From: Pseudarthrobacter sp. BIM B-2242
GTDB taxonomy: Bacteria > Actinomycetota > Actinomycetes > Actinomycetales > Micrococcaceae
Direction of reading: 5' to 3'
Length of the DNA stretch: 64,000 bases
Assembly (NCBI RefSeq): GCF_014764445.1
Contig: NZ_CP061721.1
Location: 3,348,001-3,412,000, forward strand
In this document: piece after piece, positions 24,046-31,657 of the stretch
Numbering within the stretch: the stretch's first letter is position 1
How the letters are laid out: each line of letters begins with the position of its first letter
The notes under the pieces: generated by a model
Database searches by the model: none
What the model was told of the DNA's origin: nothing
The model's input: only the letters and a program-made list of their open reading frames with translations
Position numbers and translations under genes: made by a program

Positions 24046-26003
24046 CCGGCTGCCACCACCGCCGGAGCCCGCCGCGGTACGGAAACAGCCCCGTGTGCCG
24101 GCTTGGAAGGCGCCTGCTCCTTCTCCGCCAGGGCCCTGGCAGCCTGCTGCAAGGTGTCCACCCGCTTGAGCTCGGCCTTGATGTCCCGGATGCGCGTGTC
24201 CTTTTCAAGCTTGTACGTCGTGGCTGCCTTCTGCGCCGCCGACACCGAATCCGAGAGCGAGCGGTGATGCTCCTCGGCGATTTCCGTGAAGTGGTCACGG
24301 GTGGACCGCTGGACCATCCGCAGCCTGTCCTTGAGCTGCTTTCCCACCTGGAAGACCACATCGTCCAACTGGCGGCGGACCAGGGCCTTGGCCTCTGACT
24401 GCCGGCGTTTGAGCCTGGCGTCCTTGTCCTCCCGGTAGGCCTTGCGCCCCAGCAGCAGCCCCGCGCCGACGGACAGCGGATTGATCAAAGCCATGCCGAA
24501 GATCCCTGTCAGGAGGCCGAACATCAGGACACCGCCATAGGATCCCCGCATGCCGATAAGGACTTTTTGCATCGGGTTGATGTGCCCGTCGTCGAGGCCG
24601 GGCATATCGTCCACGGGGTCCAGGGCATCCCCGGTATCGGAGACGCGCAGCACCGGAAGTGTTACCTCGTCCTCGGAGAAGTGCTCGGCAACCTGCGTTG
24701 CCAGCCACTGGGAGCGCTCGCTCGTCCAGACGAAGGTGTCCGAAATCGCGGCAGCGGTGCACTCTTCAAGCCATTTGGTGAACGCCGTCCATGTAGGGCC
24801 GGGATCGCCCTGATCAATGGCGTTCTCCGCATCGCGCTGGATCCGCCGCAAGCGGTCCCGCAGGTCGTATTCCATGTCGGCTATCAAATCGCCGATACCG
24901 TCGTTAAGGGTGATCTGCCACCGTGCCGAGCGTTTGCGGAGGTCGTCGGCCTCCAGTTTCGCCGCTTCAAGGCCGGCGATCATGGCCGGCGTCCCTGCCG
25001 GGTTCTCCAGGGCCGCCAGTTCCGCCTGCAGGGACAGGCGGAGGTTATCGGTCACGGAGACCAGGTCCTGGCTTACGGAGCGCCGCTGGATCCGCTCGGC
25101 CTTCCCCACGATTTCGTTCCGCAGATGGCCGATGAGGCCGGGGAAGCCCGATTCATTGTTCAGTTCCGCATCCTGGTGCCGTGCGGCCTCGAGCCGAAGG
25201 TCCGAGGACACGGGGAACAGCGGGATGTCGGCCGACACCTGGGCGAGGTGTCCGCGGTCCAGTTCAGCCACGCGGCGCCAATCCGGGTAAAGGTCCGTCT
25301 TGGACAACACTCCGACAACGCTTGGTGTGATGCGCATTGCCTGCCGGAGGAACCTTATTTCCGGCTCGGTGTATTCCTGGGACGCATCCGATACCAGCAG
25401 CATCGCGTCTGCGGTCGGCAATGCCGTCAAGGTGGTCAGCGTGTGGCTGGAGCCCATGCCGCCGACACCGGGGGAATCAACAACCGTCAGGCCGCCGGCC
25501 AGGACTTTGCGGGGCAGGAACACTTCCGCGGCCACCAGCTTCTTCGCGTTGCCGGGATTCCCGCGTTCGGAAACATAGGCGGCCAGGTCAGCGATGTTGA
25601 TCGGCAGCCGTTCGAGTGGTTCGTCGTCACCGGGGTCCTTGTCTGCCCGGGGCAGGAGGACAGAAGCCGACGCCGGATCGCCGTGCCGGACAACCGTGGG
25701 CACCGAGGTGGCAATATCGTCGTCGACGGGGCAGACCGGCGCGTTGACCAAAGCGTTGATGAGTTTGCTTTTGCCTTGCTTGAACTCGCCCACCACTATC
25801 ACCCGGATGCTGGGATCCTTCAGCCGTGAAAGGGTCTGGTCCAGGCGCTTCCGCAAGTCGGCCCGCTCACCCTCGCTGACGATGTCGATTGCCTGCTCAA
25901 CGAGCCTGACCAGCTGCACTGAGGTCGCCGGCGCCGCTGGCTGGGGCGGGGCGGGAGATTCTGCCGCCGCTGCCGGAGCTCCTGATCGTTGCGTTTCAAC
26001 CAC
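24042..26003 (-). CDS. dynamin-like GTPase with membrane segment (IniA-type)
   Basis: This 653-residue protein has an N-terminal Ala/Pro-rich region, a G domain with GEFKQGKSK at 72-80, switch-1 Thr (ATSVPTVV), DSPG at 176-179 and SKTD as G4, then a helical stalk. A hydrophobic hairpin (YGGVLMFGLLTGIFGMALINPLSVGAGLLLG) near 475-505 is the likely membrane paddle, followed by a charged coiled coil. Bacterial dynamins of this class bind and fuse or reshape membranes; mycobacterial IniA is the closest named type. GTG 26003 is chosen because AAAGGA lies 6 nt upstream; a TTG at 26021 is the longer option. A strong hairpin separates it from the IniB-like gene. Confidence 0.87.
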   Translation of the reverse strand: MVETQRSGAPAAAAESPAPPQPAAPATSVQLVRLVEQAIDIVSEGERADLRKRLDQTLSRLKDPSIRVIVVGEFKQGKSKLINALVNAPVCPVDDDIATSVPTVVRHGDPASASVLLPRADKDPGDDEPLERLPINIADLAAYVSERGNPGNAKKLVAAEVFLPRKVLAGGLTVVDSPGVGGMGSSHTLTTLTALPTADAMLLVSDASQEYTEPEIRFLRQAMRITPSVVGVLSKTDLYPDWRRVAELDRGHLAQVSADIPLFPVSSDLRLEAARHQDAELNNESGFPGLIGHLRNEIVGKAERIQRRSVSQDLVSVTDNLRLSLQAELAALENPAGTPAMIAGLEAAKLEADDLRKRSARWQITLNDGIGDLIADMEYDLRDRLRRIQRDAENAIDQGDPGPTWTAFTKWLEECTAAAISDTFVWTSERSQWLATQVAEHFSEDEVTLPVLRVSDTGDALDPVDDMPGLDDGHINPMQKVLIGMRGSYGGVLMFGLLTGIFGMALINPLSVGAGLLLGRKAYREDKDARLKRRQSEAKALVRRQLDDVVFQVGKQLKDRLRMVQRSTRDHFTEIAEEHHRSLSDSVSAAQKAATTYKLEKDTRIRDIKAELKRVDTLQQAARALAEKEQAPSKPAHGAVSVPRRAPAVVAAG

Positions 26004-26056
26004 AGCCAGTCCTTTGGTCAATTCTCGAAAATGGGACGTTAGGGTGAGCCGGGAAA

Positions 26057-26088
26057 TGCCCGGCGGGAGGTTGGACTCCCGCCGGGCA
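26057..26088 (-). terminator. strong hairpin between the IniB-like and dynamin genes
   Basis: A perfect 13-bp stem, TGCCCGGCGGGAG with CTCCCGCCGGGCA, has a 6-nt loop. It lies in the 105 nt between the IniB-like stop codon and the first dynamin start, with no U-tract. It may stop part of the transcripts or stabilise the 3' end of the upstream mRNA. Confidence 0.65.
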
Positions 26089-26108
26089 CTTCCTGGCTAC
26101 CGCCTTAG

Positions 26109-27245
26109 TTAGTCGATTTCGTTGTCGTTCAGCGAATCAACCACCAGTACGTTGTCCTCGATGTCCACATCCGTGTTGATCGAGTTGTCGGAGTTGTCCT
26201 CGGTGAACTCGAGGGTGTTGTCCTCAACATTGACATCGGTGTAATCGATGTCGCCGACCGTCACAGACTCGTCAGTGGTGGTGGTGTTGTTGAAGTTCTC
26301 CAGGTCGTTCTCGGTGTTGGCGACATTCTCCAGGTTGTACTCGGTGTTTCCGACGTCCTCCACATCCACCTCGATGGACTCGTCGTTGTAGGAGCCGGTG
26401 GTCTCCTCGGAGTTGTCCACGCGGTTGTCCGAGTTGTCGTTCAGCGAGTCCTCGATATCAACGTCGATATCCGTCTCCGACGAGTTATCGGAGTTGTCGG
26501 AGTTGTCGGAGTTGTTGTTGTTGGAATCGTTGGTGGAGTTATCCGAGTTGTCGTTGAAGGATTCTTCAATGTCGACGTCAAGGTCGGTGTTGAAGGAATC
26601 CTCGATGTCCGTCTCTTCGTTTCCGATATTGACGTCGCCGCCTGCGCGGATGGAGTTATCCGTCGAATCGTCGTGCGAGTTGTCCGTGTTGTAGGAGTCC
26701 TCGATGTTGTTCGAATCCTCAATGTCGACGTCGTCGCCGGCAGCCACTGCACGGTCACCGGAGGCAACGACGGAGTCGTTGTCGAACCACTGCGTGACAT
26801 CGCCATCGGCCCAGATGTTCTGGTTGACGGACTGGTCCGTGATGGTGTCGCGGTCATCCACCGTTGAGGTGTAGGAGTAGTTGTTCACTACATGGTGCAG
26901 CTGCTGGACGGCGTGTGCGTGGTCATCGTGGTCGTGGTCACCATGATCATGATCGTGGTCATGGTCGCGGCCGCCTCCGGCCGGAGGCGGGGTGTGGCCG
27001 CCGCCACTGACCTCGGAATCGTTCCCGCCGGTGTTGTATTCCCGGTCGAAGGACGAAGCATTAACGGTGATGGGAGCGAAGTCCAGGATGACGGGCATTG
27101 CGGCATCAACATCTGCTGAGCAGACCTTGTCGAGTCCGTGTTCCTCAAGGACCTTCTCCGGATCATCCAGGAATTCCTTCGCTGCCTCCTCATTACCGAA
27201 AAGGCTCATCAGGAACAGTACGAGGTCGTTTGCGAGTGTAGGCAT
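26109..27245 (-). CDS. IniB-type N-terminal domain protein with very acidic Asp/Asn/Ser repeats
   Basis: The 378-residue protein begins with an IniB-like helical domain (about 1-62: LVLFLMSLFGNEEAAKEFLDDP, then ADVDAAMPVILDFAP). Residues 94-111 are a His/Asp run (RDHDHDHDHGDHDHDDHAH) that could bind metal. The rest (about 115-378) is low complexity, rich in Asp, Asn, Glu and Ser, with only a few basic residues and repeats close to DVDIEDS (about 173, 212, 223, 261, 360). This suggests a beta-solenoid or disordered polyanion. There is no signal peptide or Cys beyond residue 42. GAGGACC lies 6 nt before ATG 27245. In mycobacteria iniB precedes iniA and iniC in the same order as here. Confidence 0.85.
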   Translation of the reverse strand: MPTLANDLVLFLMSLFGNEEAAKEFLDDPEKVLEEHGLDKVCSADVDAAMPVILDFAPITVNASSFDREYNTGGNDSEVSGGGHTPPPAGGGRDHDHDHDHGDHDHDDHAHAVQQLHHVVNNYSYTSTVDDRDTITDQSVNQNIWADGDVTQWFDNDSVVASGDRAVAAGDDVDIEDSNNIEDSYNTDNSHDDSTDNSIRAGGDVNIGNEETDIEDSFNTDLDVDIEESFNDNSDNSTNDSNNNNSDNSDNSDNSSETDIDVDIEDSLNDNSDNRVDNSEETTGSYNDESIEVDVEDVGNTEYNLENVANTENDLENFNNTTTTDESVTVGDIDYTDVNVEDNTLEFTEDNSDNSINTDVDIEDNVLVVDSLNDNEID

Positions 27246-27317
27246 TGGATGGTCCTCAAATCTTCTCTGAGTTATGGGTAGCCCGGCTTCCTTGCGGGGC
27301 CTGAATCAAACGTAAGG

Positions 27318-27357
27318 TCCTACCCCGGGACCGGGCATCGGGTCGTTTCCCCCTACC
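27318..27357 (-). promoter_or_regulatory. paired CCTACC boxes upstream of the IniB-like gene
   Basis: TCCTACC at 27318-27324 and CCCTACC at 27351-27357 are direct repeats 33 bp apart, about three helical turns, within the 110 nt before the IniB-like gene. They could be sites for the LuxR-type regulator encoded next door. This is a guess from position and spacing. Confidence 0.3.
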
Positions 27358-27390
27358 GGGCCGGCCCCTACGGGGGATGGGCCGGCCCGG
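27356..27390 (-). terminator. terminator hairpin after the LuxR-type gene
   Basis: A perfect 12-bp stem, CCGGGCCGGCCC with GGGCCGGCCCGG and an 11-nt loop, follows the LuxR stop codon by about 20 nt. Confidence 0.65.
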
Positions 27391-27410
27391 GCGGTTAGGG
27401 GTACTAGGGA

Positions 27411-29456
27411 TCATTCGCGCGGGGGTTCTTCCGGCCCAAGGGCCAGCCTCAGCCGCACCAGCAGGTCAGAGCGGTTTTCAGCCCCCAGCCGGCGGCGCAT
27501 CCGGGCAATGTGGTGCTCGGCGGTACGCGGCGAGATATAGATTGCTTCCCCGATTTCCCGGTAGGTTTTTCCTTCCAGCACCAGCCTTGCCACTTCTTTT
27601 TCGCGTTCACTCAGCACGGACGCATCCGATGGCCGGGTGCCATTGCCCTGGTCAGCGTCGGGAACATTGTGGACTTCGGCCTGGACGGACGGTTTCGGCC
27701 CGCCTGAGCTCGACTGCGGGTGGAGGTCCCGGGCGCAGGAGAGCAGGCGGAGCATGTCTTTCCGCTCGTCTGCGCGGGCCGCGGCGTGCCCTGCCAGCCG
27801 GGCACCTTCCCAGGGCATCCCGACCGTGTTCAAGCCCCGGGCTGCCGCCTCGACGTCTGCCGGCTGGAATTTTCCGGCGAGGACCGAGACCCACGCTTTG
27901 CCGGCAGCCGCCAGCAGGGAGGCAAGGTGGCTGTGGTCCGCAGCGCGGGCAAGGGCTGCTGCATGGGGGCCCAGTGCGGCCGGACTTTCGTTCAACAGCG
28001 CCGCCTGCACGGCGGCCCAGTGGAATGGCACTGCCCAGAGCGGCGGCTCCCCCAGGTCCCGCAGAAGCTTCCACGCCTCATCGAAGTAGTGCGACACCCG
28101 CCGGGTTTCCCGCAGGCGGGCGGCGGTGATCATCAGTTCCCCCCACGGAAGGAGGCTGTACAGGTCCAGCGTGGTGTGCAGCATGGCTTCGCGGGCCCGT
28201 TCCCACGCCAGGACCAGGCCATGAACTTCGCCGCTCCGGCGCGCCAGGCCTACCTCCAAGGCAGCGCAGAGGAATTCGTCTCGCGGGACCAGCGGCCAGT
28301 GGTTGGCTTTGGAGGCTTCGTTGATGGCCAGCCTCGCTTCATCCGGATTGTCCTGTTGCATGGCGGACCATGCCTGGAGCAGGAACAGCCGTGGCTTGGC
28401 CGCATCGCCCCCCTGGCCCGCCGCCGCCGCGGCGCGCACAATCGTCTCTGCGAGATGGGGTTCGCCGCTGTGCAGTGCAACCAGCGCGGCCAAAGCCCCG
28501 GGCGTATCCGGAGCAGGCAGGGCTGCGCCCGAAGCGTTCAACATGTCTGAGGCGTGGATGAGAATCGGAAGCCCCTGATGCGGATCCCCAGCCAACGATT
28601 CCATGATGCCGTTGGCCATTTGGGCCTGCGCCACGGCCAGCGACGTGGGCGACGCGGGCGCAGATCCCTTCGGGAACATTGCCTCGGCACCTTCGCGGTC
28701 GCCGCTGCCGATCATCGCAACGGCGGCCGCCGGCCGGGACGGTCCCACCCTCTCCGGGCCAAGCCACGTGTACACATCGGCGCCGCGGGCCAGCATACCC
28801 CGCTGTGCCCACACTGCAGCAGAGACGTCCGCCCCCAGCCGGAGGTCCGGCGGATCAGGACACATCAGCAATCCGTCGATGATCCGGCTGGCAGAATCCA
28901 GGTCCCCGATGGCAAACGCTGCCTGGGCGCGGCGGGCCGCGGTGGCCAATTCATCCGCGCCGGCTAGGAGGGCCTCGTCGTAGAGCTGGGCGGCCAGTCC
29001 GGGATTGTGTTCCAGGGCCCGGTCCCCGGCCTTTTCAAGGTCGGCTGCGACGCGGGGGTCGGCCAATCCAGTGCGTGCCAGTTGGCGCGCGAGTTCGCCG
29101 AGGGGACGCCCGTCCGCAGCGAAGCAGCCCACAAGTTCGCGCTGCAGTGCGTGAACCCGCGGCGTCGGGGTGGACGACAGGAGAGCGTGCTGGACGGTTC
29201 CCATCACTGTGCCGTCAGGATTCAGAAGCCCGGATGATTCCGCCCGGGCGACCAGGGAGTTAAGGCTCTCCCCTTCCCCGTCTGCCATCCGGCGGGACAA
29301 TTCCCCGGGCAGCGGTCCGGGAAGTGTGAACCCGACGGACAAAGCCAGCAGAAGCTCCCGTAGCACGGCGTCCTCGCCACGGAGCTGTGCAGCAGTGTGC
29401 TGGGGGTTGGCGGGCAATGACGATTCCGTTGCCGGCGTGGCCTGATGTCTCATCAT
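27411..29456 (-). CDS. LuxR-type transcription regulator with TPR-like region
   Basis: This 681-residue protein ends in a GerE/LuxR helix-turn-helix (about 616-675: SEREKEVARLVLEGKTYREIG, ISPRTAEHHIARMRRRLGAENRSDLL). The rest is Ala/Leu-rich helical repeats like the TPR part of LAL regulators, but there is no P-loop, so it is not an ATPase-type LAL. It should bind DNA and sense a partner protein or ligand through the repeats. The start lies 3 nt after the Hsp70-like stop codon, with AGGG 6 nt upstream, so it is coupled to that gene. It most likely controls the downstream IniB/dynamin genes. Confidence 0.88.
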   Translation of the reverse strand: MMRHQATPATESSLPANPQHTAAQLRGEDAVLRELLLALSVGFTLPGPLPGELSRRMADGEGESLNSLVARAESSGLLNPDGTVMGTVQHALLSSTPTPRVHALQRELVGCFAADGRPLGELARQLARTGLADPRVAADLEKAGDRALEHNPGLAAQLYDEALLAGADELATAARRAQAAFAIGDLDSASRIIDGLLMCPDPPDLRLGADVSAAVWAQRGMLARGADVYTWLGPERVGPSRPAAAVAMIGSGDREGAEAMFPKGSAPASPTSLAVAQAQMANGIMESLAGDPHQGLPILIHASDMLNASGAALPAPDTPGALAALVALHSGEPHLAETIVRAAAAAGQGGDAAKPRLFLLQAWSAMQQDNPDEARLAINEASKANHWPLVPRDEFLCAALEVGLARRSGEVHGLVLAWERAREAMLHTTLDLYSLLPWGELMITAARLRETRRVSHYFDEAWKLLRDLGEPPLWAVPFHWAAVQAALLNESPAALGPHAAALARAADHSHLASLLAAAGKAWVSVLAGKFQPADVEAAARGLNTVGMPWEGARLAGHAAARADERKDMLRLLSCARDLHPQSSSGGPKPSVQAEVHNVPDADQGNGTRPSDASVLSEREKEVARLVLEGKTYREIGEAIYISPRTAEHHIARMRRRLGAENRSDLLVRLRLALGPEEPPRE

Positions 29457-29459
29457 GGA

Positions 29460-31502
29460 TCACCCTGCCGGAACGATGGTCGGATCGGGTGTCGGCTCTG
29501 CGGTCTGCGCAACGGTCTGCGTAGCCGTTGGTTCCGGTTCGGGCGCGGGCGGCGCAGACGGGGTCGGCGCAGGCTCGGCACTTGGCTCCGGCGTCACAGG
29601 CGTATCCGTGGGCGGCGGCGGATCAGTTGACGGCGGCGGGGTGGGCGTCGTCGGTGGCTCCGTTGGCGGCGGGGTGGCAGTCGTCGGCGGCGTCGTCGGT
29701 TCCTGCGTCGCCGGAGGAGGATCCGTTGGCGCAGGCGTGACCGGGGCCGTCGTCGAAGGCGGAGGGATCGTGGTGTCGGGTGTTGTCCCGGCGGGAGTTC
29801 CCGGTACGGCCGCCGCCGGCGTTGGTTCAGTCTTTGTCCCCTGCCCGTCGGGGGTGGACGCCGGGGCCGCGGCGTCCGGCGTGGTGCCGGCAGGCGATGA
29901 CGCTGCGGGGGACGGCTTGCTGCTGGGTGACGCCGCCGCTTCGAGTCCTGCTGAACTGCCAATTGTGTCCGCAGGCTTCTTCGCGCTGGCCTCAATGCCA
30001 CTCGCGGGATCCTGTACCGCGTCCGCAGAACCTCCGGGCGCCGCCGCCACGCCGTTGCCGCCGCCTGGAGAGGCGTCGGCCGGCGCGGCTGGCGGTGCGA
30101 ACATCGCGGTGAGGTTTCCCAGCCCCTCCGGGCTTTGCGCGGCAGTGGCGGTCAGGATGGTGAACAGGGCAGCCCCTGCCGCCACCGCTGTCAGCCGGAT
30201 GGCGGGACGCGGAGCATGTGCCCCCGCCTTCGCACCATGCCGGCGGCCCGCGGCAACTCCCCTGGCACCGTCGCCTGCGGCGGCCGTGCCGGCCAAAGAG
30301 CCAAACCCGGGTTTCCGGGACCAGCTGGCGCGGCGGTCAGCGTTGTGCGGCTCATCCGCCAGGTCTGCTGGAGCCGGGATCGCAGGAACCGTGCCGGCAA
30401 CAGCGTCAGCGGGGCCGGCTGCGGACGCCGCAGCGGCCCGGAGCGCGGCGACGGCCGCGCCGAGGCAAATGGAAGACTTGGGGTCTGCATCTACGGCGAT
30501 AGGCCGGTCCAGCTGTTCGGAGATCAGCTGCGCCACCAACGGAATCCGTGAAGAACCGCCAATCAGGAGCACCGCGGACAGGTCAGCAGGCTCCAGCCCG
30601 AGCTGCTCCAGCGAACGTTCCAGCGCATCCACGGTTTCGCGGATGGGCTCCTCGATCATGGCCTCGAACTCTGAGCGGACCAGCCGGACCTGCTGCTGCA
30701 TGCCGGGCAGGAAGACGGAGATGTTCGCCTCGCTGTCGGCCGAGAGTGCCTCCTTGGCCTCCACACATTCACGCTTCAGCCTGGCCAGTGCGGCCAGGGC
30801 GCCGGGGTCCTCCGGGTCAAGGGCTGCCAGCGCCTCCCCGGTATGCGAGGCAACGTACCGGAGCACGGCAGCGTCAAAGTCGGCGCCGCCCAGCCCCTCA
30901 ATGCCGTCCGGGCTGCCCAGGAAGTCGAAGCGGCCGTTGCCGGCCTTCTTCAGGATGGCTGTGTCGAACGTCCCGCCGCCCAGATCGTAGACGGCAATAG
31001 TGCTGCCGTCCTCCACGCGAACCTGGGAGGCGTAGTGCAGTGCCGCCGCTTCCGGTTCGCTGATGAGCGTAACGTTGTTCAGTCCTTTGGCAGCGAGGGC
31101 TGCCAGGACCGCGGTGGTCCGGTGTCCGCCCCAGGCTGCGGGGTGCGTGATGATGATTTCCGACGGCGGGGCGCCCTCGCGTTCTTCGGCCCGGTCGGCG
31201 ACCCAGCGGGCCATCGTGGCAAAGATGTCCTCTGCGGGCAGGGCTAATGTACCGACTGCGATGGGGACGCTGTCACCGATGCGGCGTTTGAACTCGCGCA
31301 CAACCCTGGCGGGAACATCCAGGCCGCGGCGTTCGGCTGCCTCCCCCACCAGGACGGGGCCCTCTTCAGGGTAGTAGACCACTGAGGGGACTGCTGTTCC
31401 GCGGAGGCCCAAGGGCAGGCTCTCAGGAACAGGCTGGTCGTTTTTGGCAATCGCGGCGGCGGTGAAACTGGTCCCGACATCAACGGCGAGGACATAGCTC
31501 AT
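29460..31502 (-). CDS. membrane-anchored Hsp70-fold protein with Pro/Thr-rich outer tail
   Basis: The 680-residue product has an N-terminal actin/Hsp70 ATPase domain (about 1-350): phosphate-1 AVDVGTSFTAAAI, phosphate-2 VYDLGGGTFDTAIL, adenosine LLIGGSSRIPLV and the C-terminal SSICLGAAVAALRAA helix. Instead of an Hsp70 substrate-binding domain there is a basic linker, one membrane helix (LTAVAAGAALFTILTAT) and about 230 residues rich in Pro, Thr, Ala and Ser reaching outside the cell. It is more like a transmembrane sensor than a chaperone. ATG 31502 has CGAGGTACC 5 nt upstream; an ATG at 31547 is less likely. It is the first gene of the accessory operon, with the LuxR-type gene next. Confidence 0.87.
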   Translation of the reverse strand: MSYVLAVDVGTSFTAAAIAKNDQPVPESLPLGLRGTAVPSVVYYPEEGPVLVGEAAERRGLDVPARVVREFKRRIGDSVPIAVGTLALPAEDIFATMARWVADRAEEREGAPPSEIIITHPAAWGGHRTTAVLAALAAKGLNNVTLISEPEAAALHYASQVRVEDGSTIAVYDLGGGTFDTAILKKAGNGRFDFLGSPDGIEGLGGADFDAAVLRYVASHTGEALAALDPEDPGALAALARLKRECVEAKEALSADSEANISVFLPGMQQQVRLVRSEFEAMIEEPIRETVDALERSLEQLGLEPADLSAVLLIGGSSRIPLVAQLISEQLDRPIAVDADPKSSICLGAAVAALRAAAASAAGPADAVAGTVPAIPAPADLADEPHNADRRASWSRKPGFGSLAGTAAAGDGARGVAAGRRHGAKAGAHAPRPAIRLTAVAAGAALFTILTATAAQSPEGLGNLTAMFAPPAAPADASPGGGNGVAAAPGGSADAVQDPASGIEASAKKPADTIGSSAGLEAAASPSSKPSPAASSPAGTTPDAAAPASTPDGQGTKTEPTPAAAVPGTPAGTTPDTTIPPPSTTAPVTPAPTDPPPATQEPTTPPTTATPPPTEPPTTPTPPPSTDPPPPTDTPVTPEPSAEPAPTPSAPPAPEPEPTATQTVAQTAEPTPDPTIVPAG

Positions 31503-31612
31503 GGGTACCTCGGAAAAACGCAGCTGGCCGTCTGCAAGCTTCATCACAGACGAGCTTCCACCAAGGTAGCATCACCGTCTGCCGGGCGACACCCTTATTC
31601 GTACATCGATTA

Positions 31613-31623
31613 GCGTATTACGC
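31613..31623. promoter_or_regulatory. palindrome upstream of the Hsp70-like gene
   Basis: GCGTATTACGC is a perfect 5+1+5 palindrome about 110 nt before ATG 31502, in the AT-richer spacer after ccsB. It could be an operator; no matching regulator site is known to me. Confidence 0.3.
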
Positions 31624-31657
31624 CGGAGGCTGGCGACCGATCCGACGAAACCGCTGA

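Noticed and set aside
26398..26867. Plus-strand frames in the Asp/Asn repeat region of the IniB-like gene
   Set aside because: The reverse of a repetitive coding tract; Leu/Ser/Glu runs there come from the repeat, not from a real protein.
26202..26966. His/Asp run of the IniB-like protein as proof of a metal chaperone
   Set aside because: The run could bind metals, but no metal-transport or metal-enzyme gene is adjacent, so only a possibility is recorded.
29455..30990. 511-codon plus-strand frame rich in Gly, Val and Ser opposite the Hsp70-like gene
   Set aside because: It looks at first like a PE/PGRS-type protein, but it is the reverse reading of the Pro/Thr-rich tail. The Hsp70 frame has conserved nucleotide motifs.
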